A stretch of 64,000 nt of DNA from positions 124,001-188,000 of the forward strand of contig NZ_LWKZ01000025.1 of NCBI RefSeq assembly GCF_001905005.1, given 5' to 3'. Each line of letters begins with the position of its first letter. The first letter of the stretch is position 1. Source of the stretch: Streptomyces sp. CB02923. Lineage in GTDB: Bacteria > Actinomycetota > Actinomycetes > Streptomycetales > Streptomycetaceae. Of this stretch, positions 34,540-43,749 are shown piece after piece. The translations under genes were made by a program, and so were the position numbers. The notes beneath the pieces are model-generated. The model was given only the letters and a program-made list of their open reading frames with translations, made no database searches and was not told the origin of the DNA.

Positions 34540-34710
34540 ATGGCCGTTCCCAAGCGGAAGATGTCCCGCAGCAACACCCGCCACCGCCGCGCCCAGTGGA
34601 AGGCCAGTACGCCCGCCCTGGTGCCGGTGACCGTCGACGGTTCCGTCTACCAGGTCCCGCGCCGCCTGGTGAAGGCGTACCAGCGCGGCCTGCTGCGCCC
34701 GGAGGACTGA
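34540..34710 (+). CDS. rpmF: 50S ribosomal protein L32, zinc-independent (Cys-less) form
   Basis: A 56-residue L32 beginning MAVPKRKMSRSNTRHRRAQW and containing no cysteine, so it cannot bind zinc. Bacteria use such C-minus paralogues under zinc starvation to replace zinc-containing ribosomal proteins, usually under Zur control. The candidate Zur box lies about 105 bases upstream, and a metallochaperone GTPase gene follows after five bases. AGGAGAGG precedes the ATG. Confidence 0.93.
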   Translation: MAVPKRKMSRSNTRHRRAQWKASTPALVPVTVDGSVYQVPRRLVKAYQRGLLRPED

Positions 34711-34715
34711 CCGCC

Positions 34716-35953
<1,238 letters not shown>

Positions 35954-35969
<16 letters not shown>

Positions 35970-36349
35970 CCCGCCGGCGCGCCTCCGTCCTGCGGGTGCT
36001 GACCGCATGCCAGGACTTCGTCTCGGCCCAGGAGCTGCACGTACGGCTGGACACCGCCGACGTCCCCGTCGGGCTGTCCACCGTCTACCGCACCCTGCGC
36101 GCCCTGGAACGGGCCGGGCAGCTCGACGTCGTACGGGACGAGGCGGGCGAGCGCCTCTACCGGCCGCGCCCCGCCGACGGCCACCGCCACTACCTGATCT
36201 GCCGCCGCTGCGGCCGCAGCCGCCCGCTCGACGCCGACGTGGTGGAGCGCTGGGCCGAGCGGGTCGGCGCGGAGAGCGGCTTCAGCGCCGTCGAGCACAC
36301 CGTGGAGCTCAGCGGCGTCTGCGCCCGCTGCACCGGGCGGCGCGCGTAG
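35954..36349 (+). CDS. Fur-family metalloregulator, probably Zur-like
   Basis: 131 residues: a winged helix (RRASVLRVLTACQDFVSAQE, VGLSTVYRTLRALERAG) then a dimerisation domain with HRHYLICRRCG and GVCARC, giving the two CxxC pairs of the structural zinc site, and His/Glu residues (EHTVEL) for the sensing site. It overlaps the GTPase gene by 16 bases. It is probably the zinc sensor of this operon, although streptomycetes usually have a separate zur gene elsewhere, so it may be a paralogue. Confidence 0.88.
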
Positions 36350-36400
36350 CCGGCGCGCGGCGATGCGCCGGGCGCCGGGACGGGGGAGACTCGGAAGGGG

Positions 36401-36460
36401 AACGCGCATCCATGGCGAGAAACGCGCGTCCACGGCAGGGAACGCGCGTCCATGGCGAGC
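36401..36460 (+). repeat. three 20-base tandem repeats upstream of the His-rich gene
   Basis: Units begin at 36401, 36421 and 36441, each AACGCGC(A/G)TCCATGGC-type, differing at a few bases. The period of 20 is about two helical turns. They lie between the Fur-family gene and the His-rich gene and end just before its ribosome site. Confidence 0.85.
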
Positions 36461-36480
36461 AAGGAAAGAAGGTGCCTGCC

Positions 36481-36780
36481 ATGACAGCCACCACCCACGC
36501 GCCGCATCCGAACCACCCCCACGAGCACGGCAGCGGCTGCGGCCACGTCGCCGTACCCCACGACGACCACGTCGACTACGTGCACGACGGCCATCTGCAC
36601 CGCCCGCACGCGGACCACGCCGACGAGTGCGAACCCGCTTCCCACACCGTCCACGAGGGCCACGACCACGATCACCGCCCCGGCTGCGGCCACGTCTCCG
36701 TACCGCACGGCACCCATGTCGACTTCATCCACGACGGCCACCGGCACGCCGCGCACGAGGACCACTGGGACGACCACTGA
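36481..36780 (+). CDS. histidine-rich metal-binding protein
   Basis: 99 residues with an exceptional His content. Two similar halves each contain GCGHVxVPHxxHVDxxHDGH, an internal duplication. There is no signal peptide, so it probably buffers or delivers zinc or nickel in the cytoplasm. Its place after L32, COG0523 GTPase and Fur-family genes supports a zinc-limitation role. AAGGAAAGAAGG precedes the ATG. Confidence 0.88.
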   Translation: MTATTHAPHPNHPHEHGSGCGHVAVPHDDHVDYVHDGHLHRPHADHADECEPASHTVHEGHDHDHRPGCGHVSVPHGTHVDFIHDGHRHAAHEDHWDDH

Positions 36781-36810
36781 GCGGAAATCCGCCCCGCAGA
36801 AAATTTCCGC
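36781..36810. terminator. hairpin after the His-rich gene
   Basis: GCGGAAAT at 36781-36788 pairs with ATTTCCGC at 36803-36810 around a 14-base loop directly after the stop codon. No T-tract follows; it could also be a protein-binding inverted repeat. Confidence 0.45.
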
Positions 36811-36896
36811 CCCACCGGCAACCCCCGCCGCTCCCGCACGTCGTGACGGGTGAGGGCGTCACCCGGCGCCTTCCCGCCGAACGTGGAGCAGCCACC

Positions 36897-37487
36897 GTGA
36901 ACCACTCTCGCACCTCCGCCTCGTCCCCCTCGCCCTGCCCGCCCGGCACCGCGTACACGCCCTCCGGCACCGCCGGGCGCGGGGCCCGCGCCCGGGTACG
37001 GAGCGCCGTGACCGCAGGACTGCTGGTGGCGGTCGCCTTTCCGGCGCTCTCCCTGACCGGTACGGCGTACGCCGAAGAACCGGCCGCGAAGGCGAGCTCC
37101 CCCAGCGCCGCCCCCGCGGAACCCGGCACCCCCGGCCCCGCGAAACCGGGCACCCCCGCCCCCGCGGAACCGGGCACCTCCGGTCCGAAGCCGGCCCCCG
37201 CACGTCCGAACGCCGAGCGCAGCGCCGCGCCGAGCGCCGAGCGCAGTGCCGCACCCAGTGCCGAGCGCAGCGCCGCGCCCGTCCGGGGTTCCGACGGCGA
37301 CGCCACCCGCACGCCGGGCGACTCCGCCGCGAAGCCCGCTCCCGCCCCCGCCCCCGCCAGGGACGAACTCGCCAAGACCGGCGCTTCCACCACCACCAAC
37401 GTGGCGATGGGCGTCGGCGCCGCCCTCCTCATCGCCGGTGGCGGCGGTGCCATGTACGCTGCCCGCCGCCGCAACAGCGCCGGCTGA
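36897..37487 (+). CDS. LAxTG-type sortase-anchored or membrane surface protein
   Basis: 196 residues. An N-terminal signal sequence (hydrophobic AGLLVAVAFPALSLTGTAYA, cut probably after AYA) is followed by a Pro/Ala-rich region with repeats PGTPGPAK and SAERSAAP, then LAKTG, a hydrophobic segment and RRRNSAG. LAxTG is the class E sortase signal of actinobacteria, so the protein is probably anchored to the cell wall. The GTG start has GGAG nine bases upstream. No sortase gene is nearby. Confidence 0.82.
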   Translation: MNHSRTSASSPSPCPPGTAYTPSGTAGRGARARVRSAVTAGLLVAVAFPALSLTGTAYAEEPAAKASSPSAAPAEPGTPGPAKPGTPAPAEPGTSGPKPAPARPNAERSAAPSAERSAAPSAERSAAPVRGSDGDATRTPGDSAAKPAPAPAPARDELAKTGASTTTNVAMGVGAALLIAGGGGAMYAARRRNSAG

Positions 37488-37521
37488 GCAAGCCCCGAAC
37501 GCCCTGACGGCCGAGGAACCG

Positions 37522-38177
37522 ATGGAGTTCACCGCCGCCGCGCCCCTCGCCCCGGTACGGCCCGCCGTGCCGGGGCCTTGGCGCGCCCTGCGCCGGCGCC
37601 TGCTCCAGCGCGGCGCCCCGCCGGCCGCCCAGCGGTCCGCTTCCCGCGGAGCCCCCACGTACAGCGGGGGCGCCGCCGCTCACGCGCCCGGCGCCGGTCC
37701 CACCATCACCGACCTCTACCACGCGCACCGGCTGTCCATGGTGCGGCTGGCGGTGCTGCTGGTGGACGACCGGGCCACCGCCGAGGACGTCGTCCAGGAC
37801 GCGTTCGCGGCCCTCTACAAACGCCACGGCGAGCAGCTCGACGAGGTCGACAACGCCCTCGCGTACCTGCGGACCGCCGTCGTCAACGCGGCCCGCTCGG
37901 TGCTGCGGCGCCGGCGCACCGCCCGCGACTACACACCCCCGTACGAAACGGATGCACCCTCCGCCGAGGAACGCGTCGTCCTCGACGAGGAACACCGCGA
38001 GGTCCTCGCCGCCCTCGGCCGCCTGACCGCCCGCCGCCGCGAGGTGCTCGTCCTGCGGTACTGGGGCGAACTCACCGAGGCGCAGATCGCGGCCACGCTG
38101 GGCATCAGCCGCGGCTCGGTGAAGTCGATCGCCAGCCGCGCGCTGGACTCCCTGGAAAAGATGCTGGAGGCGCGGGC

Positions 38178-38181
<4 letters not shown>
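37522..38181 (+). CDS. ECF RNA polymerase sigma factor (SigE-like family)
   Basis: 219 residues. After a ~55-residue low-complexity N-terminus comes sigma region 2 (LYHAHRLSMVRLAVLLV, AEDVVQDAFAALYKR) and region 4 (LGRLTARRREVLVLRYWGEL, ISRGSVKSIASRALDSL). It matches the SigE-type ECF group of streptomycetes. It lies 34 bases after the surface-protein gene and overlaps the next gene by four bases (ATGA), forming a sigma plus membrane-protein pair. Confidence 0.9.
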
Positions 38182-38924
<743 letters not shown>

Positions 38925-39403
38925 GAGGCGCGCAGGGGCGCGTAGTGGCGCTCGGAGGCGCACGGGGGCACCCCGGGGCGCAGCCCGGCGGGCGGGCGCC
39001 GGCCGGAGCGCTTATCACCCGCTCCGGGCCACGGCTGCCCGGCACGACGAGCCGTACCTCGATCGTGTCGAATTCACCCGCCCCACACGCTTCACGGGCT
39101 TTGCGGAAATTCGGCACTCTTTGCGGTCCGCACCGCGCGCCCGTTCCGCCCACCGCGACCCGCCGGACACTCGTTTCCGGCCGTCCTCGGGAGCACGTTG
39201 CGCCACTTTTCCGCTGCGGCACCGCCTCTCACCGGACGGGGCGGCCCTCCTCCCACCACGGCCGCGCGGGACGCGCACCGCCCTTCCCGCCCGGCCCGCT
39301 CCACCACTTCCCCGCACCTCACTACGGAAATGCCCCTCTTTGCCGCCTTCGCTCTGCGACCGCATGGCTGCGCCCGGAGCCGGTGGCCCGGTAGGCTTTC
39401 CGT
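38925..39403. other. non-coding region of 479 bases
   Basis: No supported gene on either strand. The only notable elements are a short inverted repeat (GCGGT/ACCGC at 39123-39136) and TAGGCT at 39392-39397, placed right for a leaderless start of the next gene. Confidence 0.55.
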
Positions 39404-39700
39404 GTGATCTTCAAGCGCATCGGAAATGGGCGGCCGTACCCGGACCACGGCCGGGAAAGCACCCGCCAGTGGGCGGATGTTGCCCCTCGCCCGGTACGCC
39501 TTGACCAGTTGGTGACGACCAAGCAGCAGCTCGACCTGGAGACGCTGCTCGCCGAGGACTCCACCTTCTACGGCGACCTCTTCGCGCACGTCGTGAAGTG
39601 GCAGGGCGACCTCTACCTGGAAGACGGGCTGCACCGCGCCGTGCGCGCGGCCCTCCAGCAGCGGCAGGTGCTCCATGCCCGCGTGCTGGAACTGGGCTGA
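39404..39700 (+). CDS. 98-residue conserved protein with ParB-like fold features
   Basis: Begins at GTG with no ribosome site; TAGGCT 7-12 bases upstream fits a leaderless message. The protein reads RPVRLDQLVTTKQQLDLETL and ends LYLEDGLHRAVRAALQQRQV, like the DG-HR-A core of the ParB/sulfiredoxin fold. It stands alone before a LytR C-terminal-domain gene. The function is not established; a VapB-like antitoxin label sometimes used for similar proteins is not supported by anything seen here. Confidence 0.75.
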   Translation: MIFKRIGNGRPYPDHGRESTRQWADVAPRPVRLDQLVTTKQQLDLETLLAEDSTFYGDLFAHVVKWQGDLYLEDGLHRAVRAALQQRQVLHARVLELG

Positions 39701-39833
39701 CGCCCCCGCCGGGCCCGCCCGACACGGCTCCGTCCCCTGATCGGCGGACCATATTGGCCCTTTCGGGTGGGGTCTCGCGCCACGCATTGATCATTTAGTA
39801 GGCATGGGCCCTGGCCCGCACTACGCTGCGAAC

Positions 39834-40508
39834 ATGAGCATGCTGACGCCCCCTGGCATGGGCGGTAAGAAGTACCGCATCACGGGCGACAGATATCCGC
39901 GGATGCGCCGCCCCCGTCACCGTCGGCGGATCACCCTGGTGATCACCGCCGCGGTCTGCGCCCTCGCCCTGGCCGGCTGGGGCACGTTGCAGCTCATCGA
40001 CGTCTTCGGCGGCAAGGGCGGCACCGCCCAGGCCGCGCAGGACAAGAAGAAATGCCCCGGCAAGAGCGGCCAGAAGCCGGCCGGGGCGCTCGTCGCCGGT
40101 ACGGGCGCCGGTGCTGCCGGTACGGGCAAGCCGCTGCCCAAGCCCGCCGAGGTCACCGTCAACGTCTTCAACGCGACGGCACGCGGCGGACTCGCCAAGT
40201 CGACCGCGGACGAGCTGAAGAAGCGCGGCTTCAAGGTCGGCAAGGTGGGCAACGCCCCGCCCGCCTACGACAAGAAGGTCAAGGGCACCGGCGTGCTGCT
40301 GGGCGCGCGGACGACGGCCGAGGGCGCCCAGAAGGTGCTGGGCACCCAGCTCGTCGGCGCGGAGCCGAAGGCCGACACCCGTAAGACGGGCGACGTCGAC
40401 CTGATCATCGGCGACACGTTCAAGGCCCTGGCGGAACCGGCCGCGGCCCAGAAGTCGCTCACCGCGCTGACGGCCCCGTCCAAGACGGACCCGCGCTGCC
40501 CCAAGTGA
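39834..40508 (+). CDS. LytR C-terminal-domain membrane protein
   Basis: 224 residues: basic cytoplasmic N-terminus, one transmembrane helix (ITLVITAAVCALALAGWG) near residues 33-52, then an extracytoplasmic LytR_C domain (VTVNVFNATARGGLAKSTADEL to VDLIIGDTFKAL). Such domains accompany cell-wall polymer ligases of the LytR-CpsA-Psr family. TACGCT at 39822-39827 lies at -10 spacing from the ATG and no ribosome site is seen, so it is probably leaderless. Confidence 0.87.
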   Translation: MSMLTPPGMGGKKYRITGDRYPRMRRPRHRRRITLVITAAVCALALAGWGTLQLIDVFGGKGGTAQAAQDKKKCPGKSGQKPAGALVAGTGAGAAGTGKPLPKPAEVTVNVFNATARGGLAKSTADELKKRGFKVGKVGNAPPAYDKKVKGTGVLLGARTTAEGAQKVLGTQLVGAEPKADTRKTGDVDLIIGDTFKALAEPAAAQKSLTALTAPSKTDPRCPK

Positions 40509-40611
40509 CCCGTCCGGGCTCAGCCCGTTCCGCCCGAACGCCCTTCAGCCGCCACCGCCACTGCCACCGCTGCCTCTGTCGCTACGGGTACGGGTACGGC
40601 TACGGCCGGCC

Positions 40612-41247
40612 TCAGCCCGCGGTCCCGTACATCCGGTCGCCCGCGTCGCCCAGTCCGGGGACGATGTAGCGGTCGGGGTCCAGGCACTCGTCCACGGCCG
40701 CCGTGACGACCGTCACCGGCGCGCCGGCCAGCTCGCGCTCCATCACCTCGACGCCCTCGGGCGCCGCCAGCAGGCAGATCGCGGTGACGTCGTCCGCACC
40801 GCGGTTGATCAGTTCCCGGATCGCCGCGACCAGCGTGCCGCCGGTGGCCAGCATCGGGTCGACCACGTACACCTGGCGGCCCGAGAGGTCGTCCGGCATC
40901 CGCGTGGCGTACGTGTGGGCCTCGTACGTCTCCTCGTTGCGGACCATGCCCATGAAGCCGACCTCGGCCGTGGGCAGCAGCCGGACCATGCCGTCCAGCA
41001 TGCCCAGACCGGCGCGCAGGATCGGCACGACCAGCGGGCGGGGGTGGGACAGCCGCACTCCGGTGGTCGCCGTCACCGGGGTGTCGATGTCGACCTGCTC
41101 GGTCCGCACATCGCGGGTGGCCTCGTACGCGAGCAGGGTCACCAGCTCGTCGGCGAGACGCCGGAAGGTCGGGGAATCGGTGCGCTTGTCGCGCAGGGTA
41201 GTGAGTTTGTGCGCCACCAGCGGGTGGTCGACGACGTGGATCCGCAT
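40612..41247 (-). CDS. upp: uracil phosphoribosyltransferase
   Basis: Salvages uracil with PRPP to UMP. The 211-residue protein has the full set: MRIHVVDHPLVAHKLTTLRD at the start, VPILRAGLGMLDG, the PRPP loop VVDPMLATGGTL and the uracil-contact DRYIVPGLGDAGDR. On the minus strand, TACTGT followed by seven bases precedes the ATG, so the message is likely leaderless. It is divergent from a small gene of unknown function. Confidence 0.95.
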   Translation of the reverse strand: MRIHVVDHPLVAHKLTTLRDKRTDSPTFRRLADELVTLLAYEATRDVRTEQVDIDTPVTATTGVRLSHPRPLVVPILRAGLGMLDGMVRLLPTAEVGFMGMVRNEETYEAHTYATRMPDDLSGRQVYVVDPMLATGGTLVAAIRELINRGADDVTAICLLAAPEGVEVMERELAGAPVTVVTAAVDECLDPDRYIVPGLGDAGDRMYGTAG

Positions 41248-41423
41248 GACATCGACAGTAGCCGAGGTCGCGGGCGCCGGTGCCCGCCCGTCCGCGCCGC
41301 GCGGTCCGGGAACGGATTCCGCCCCGTTGGCATCGGACCACCGGTCCGGGGGAAAGTGGGCACAAACGCCCGGTCCGTCGCACCGGCGCCGGGCATGGAC
41401 CTCGTCCCAAGGCGGTGTACGGC

Positions 41424-41951
41424 GTGCCCGACGGGAATGGGAGCGGAAACGGAACCGGAACCGGACGCGTCGGCGGACGCGGCGGCGGGAGCGGCAGCGG
41501 CAGCGGCCATGCGAGTCGCCGCCGGACCAGCAGGGGAGCCGGTTCCAGGCCCGTACGCGCGGCACGGGAAGCAGCGGACAAAGCCGTGGACCGGACGCCG
41601 CGGCCCACCACGGAACGCCCCACGGAACGCCCTGCGAAGCCGGTCACAGGCCCGGCCGCCGACCCGCCCATGAAGCTGACCGCGGCCCCGTCAGCCGCGC
41701 CACCACCCCCCACGCCCCACGCCCCTCCACCCACTCCACCCACCCCGCCTACCTCTCCCCCCTCTCCCCCCTCCTCCCACTCCGACGACGGCGCGACCGG
41801 CGGTGAGAACGACGCGGCGCGCCGACGCCGGCGCGCCCAGTTCCTGCGCGATCTCAACGAGGCCAAGGAACTGCGCGACCGTGTCCAGCCGCGCCGCGCC
41901 CGAGCGGCACGGATGCGGCAGGCCATGAGAATGCGCACGTTCCGCTGGTAG
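41424..41951 (+). CDS. low-complexity basic protein of unknown function
   Basis: About 175 residues, beginning with Gly/Ser/Asn repeats, then Pro-rich runs, and ending in a compact basic helix (RRRRRAQFLRDLNEAKELRD ... MRMRTFRW) that looks like the only constrained part. AAGGCGG precedes the GTG at 41424; a GTG at 41415 is an alternative. Codon bias is consistent with coding, but the function is unknown. Confidence 0.6.
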   Translation: MPDGNGSGNGTGTGRVGGRGGGSGSGSGHASRRRTSRGAGSRPVRAAREAADKAVDRTPRPTTERPTERPAKPVTGPAADPPMKLTAAPSAAPPPPTPHAPPPTPPTPPTSPPSPPSSHSDDGATGGENDAARRRRRAQFLRDLNEAKELRDRVQPRRARAARMRQAMRMRTFRW

Positions 41952-42150
41952 CCGAACGCCACTACTGCCTCGTCAGAACCTCTCGCCCCACAAGGCGTGA
42001 CCCACATCTCTCGGAACGGCCGCACGACGCAACGCCGAAGACCCCGCGCAATCGCGTTGTTTCTGCCACGATTCCGATGGGCGGGGACCTGCGGCGCCGA
42101 GGCGCCGCCCCGTCCGGCCCGGCACGCCTATGACCAGTGGGAGAGTCACG

Positions 42151-42693
42151 GTGTACTTCGCCGCACTGCTCGCGCGCACCGAAGACGGGTGGGAAGCGAG
42201 CGACACGGAGCTCGACAATGTGGAGACCCTGACCGATCTGGCCGACCTGGCCCGTGAGGCCGCGGTCGACGACGACACGGTGGTGGCATACATCGAGCAG
42301 GAAGGCACGTGGTTCGGAGTCGTCCGCGTGGACGGCGAAGACGATCCGCGGATCTTCATCTCGAACGCCGCCGCCGCTGCCCGCAGCTCGTACGGTGCGA
42401 TGCTCACCGACGAACTGCTCGGCCGCGACGAGGACGGCACCGACGACCTCGACAGCCTCGACCTGGACGGTACGGAGGACGGCGAGCCCGAGACGGCGGA
42501 CGGTGGAGGCGAGGGCGAGGAGACGGCGACGGCTTCCGACGCCCCCGCGCCACCACCCGGCCCGCTCGGCGACCCGGCCCTGCTGGCCGACCTGGGCATC
42601 GGCGACAAGGAGCTGCTCGCGCTCGACGCCGACGCGTTGTCCGAGATCGCCGACGCCCTCGGCTGCACGGACGTCCTGGAGGCCGTGAGATAA
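42151..42693 (+). CDS. tRNA adenosine deaminase-associated protein
   Basis: 180 residues starting VYFAALLARTEDGWEASDTE, an actinobacterial family always next to tadA. An N-terminal folded domain (about 1-90), an acidic low-complexity linker (DEDGTDDLDSLDLDGTEDG) and a C-terminal helical segment (LLADLGIGDKELLALDADAL) are visible. Its exact role is unknown. The GTG at 42151 has GGGAG eight bases upstream; an ATG seven codons earlier is possible. It lies 24 bases before tadA. Confidence 0.85.
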   Translation: MYFAALLARTEDGWEASDTELDNVETLTDLADLAREAAVDDDTVVAYIEQEGTWFGVVRVDGEDDPRIFISNAAAAARSSYGAMLTDELLGRDEDGTDDLDSLDLDGTEDGEPETADGGGEGEETATASDAPAPPPGPLGDPALLADLGIGDKELLALDADALSEIADALGCTDVLEAVR

Positions 42694-42717
42694 CGCCCGT
42701 CACGGACACTGGGAGGC

Positions 42718-43251
42718 ATGACCGCCTCCTTGCCCGACCCCCTCCACGCCCCGGCGCCCGACCCGCTGCGCGATCCCTGGACCGCGGCGATGCGACGGGC
42801 GCTGGACGAGGCTGCCCTCGCCCCCGGGACCGGTGACGTCCCGGTGGGCGCCGTCGTGCTGTCCGCGGACGGCACGGTGATCGGCACCGGCCGCAACGAA
42901 CGCGAGGCGACCGGCGACCCCACCGCACACGCCGAGGTCCTCGCCATCCGGGCGGCCTCCCGCACGCTGAGCAGCGCGCCTCCTGACGGCGGGAGGCGCG
43001 CGGGCGACTGGCGGCTGACCGGCTGCACCCTCGTCGTCACCCTGGAACCGTGCACGATGTGCGCGGGCGCCATCGTCCTGTCCCGCCTGGACCGCGTCGT
43101 CTACGGAGCGGCCGACGAGAAGGCGGGCGCCGCCGGCTCCCTCTGGGACGTCGTACGCGACCGCCGCCTCAACCACCGCCCCGAAGTGATCACCGACGTC
43201 CTGGCCGCCCCCTCCGCCACCCTCCTGACCACCTTCTTCCGCTCCCGCTGA
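42718..43251 (+). CDS. tadA: tRNA-specific adenosine deaminase
   Basis: Converts A34 to inosine in tRNA-Arg(ACG). The 177-residue protein has the zinc-dependent deaminase motifs HAEV (with catalytic Glu) and PCTMC, and DVPVGAVVLSADG in the core. A ~20-residue N-terminal extension precedes the fold. GGGAGG lies just before the ATG. The tRNA-Ser gene follows after 68 bases. Confidence 0.95.
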   Translation: MTASLPDPLHAPAPDPLRDPWTAAMRRALDEAALAPGTGDVPVGAVVLSADGTVIGTGRNEREATGDPTAHAEVLAIRAASRTLSSAPPDGGRRAGDWRLTGCTLVVTLEPCTMCAGAIVLSRLDRVVYGAADEKAGAAGSLWDVVRDRRLNHRPEVITDVLAAPSATLLTTFFRSR

Positions 43252-43319
43252 CCCCCGCCCACCCCCACCACCGGCAACCGATTTCGGCGTACGGGCCCCC
43301 GTGGGCTAGAGTTCCTCTC

Positions 43320-43406
43320 GGTAGCGTGTCCGAGCGGCCGAAGGAGCGCGCCTCGAAAGCGCGTGAGGGGGCAACCTCTCCGTGGGTTCAAATCCCACCG
43401 CTACCG
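43320..43406 (+). tRNA. tRNA-Ser (CGA anticodon)
   Basis: The acceptor arms GGTAGCG and CGCTACC pair fully. The anticodon loop CTCGAAA between CGCGC and GCGCG gives anticodon CGA; a long variable arm (GAGGGGGCAACCTC) marks it as serine class; the T arm GTGGGTTCAAATCCCAC is standard. CCA is not encoded. It borders the accessory region to the right. Confidence 0.95.
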
Positions 43407-43413
43407 CTTATAA

Positions 43414-43456
43414 CATCCCCCTGATCTGCGGAGACGCGATCAGGGGGGTGTTTTGT
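43414..43456 (+). terminator. rho-independent terminator after tRNA-Ser
   Basis: CATCCCCCTGATC at 43414-43426 pairs with GATCAGGGGGGTG at 43438-43450 (13 pairs, one wobble) with an 11-base loop, followed by TTTTGTGT. One of the few T-tract terminators in the window. Confidence 0.9.
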
Positions 43457-43524
43457 GTGTGGCGTGTGCAACCCGGTCGGACGCTGTTTCCCTCAAGGAC
43501 CCGGGCCTTCGCGCGGGGCAGTGG

Positions 43525-43749
43525 TCAGCCTTGCCGACGGAAGTTGCCGCCACGGGTGTCCAGGGTGAGGACCTCGATGCCCGCCTCCCGGGCGTCAGCG
43601 ATCAAGGCAGCGGCCTCGGCACGCACGCCGTGCGAACCGCCTTCGCACGGCACGGCGCTACAGAGGCACTCCGCGCGGCCACCGGTGTGCTGCTGCTCGG
43701 GGCAGCCGGCCTCGCAGTGGTGCGCCTGGTACCCGGCGAGGCTCGTCAG
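43525..43749 (-). CDS. candidate 74-residue Cys/His-rich small protein with CTG start
   Basis: An open frame directly after the FAD/NAD(P)-binding gene. The only possible coupled start is CTG in a CTGA overlap with its stop; the adjacent operon genes use TTGA, GTGA and ATGA overlaps at the same kind of junction. The N-terminal half reads QAHHCEAGCPEQQ and RAECLCSAVPCEGG (five Cys, several His), the C-terminal half AALIADAREAGIEVLTLDT. Possible roles are a metal-binding partner or a peptide substrate. An internal GTG start is the conservative alternative. No family recognised. Confidence 0.45.
   Translation of the reverse strand: MTSLAGYQAHHCEAGCPEQQHTGGRAECLCSAVPCEGGSHGVRAEAAALIADAREAGIEVLTLDTRGGNFRRQG

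Noticed and set aside
36401..36460. CRISPR array
   Set aside because: Three adjacent 20-base copies with no spacers; no cas genes. It is a tandem repeat.
43320..43406. Integrated element with visible attachment sites
   Set aside because: No second copy of the tRNA 3' end, integrase or transposase was found in the window.
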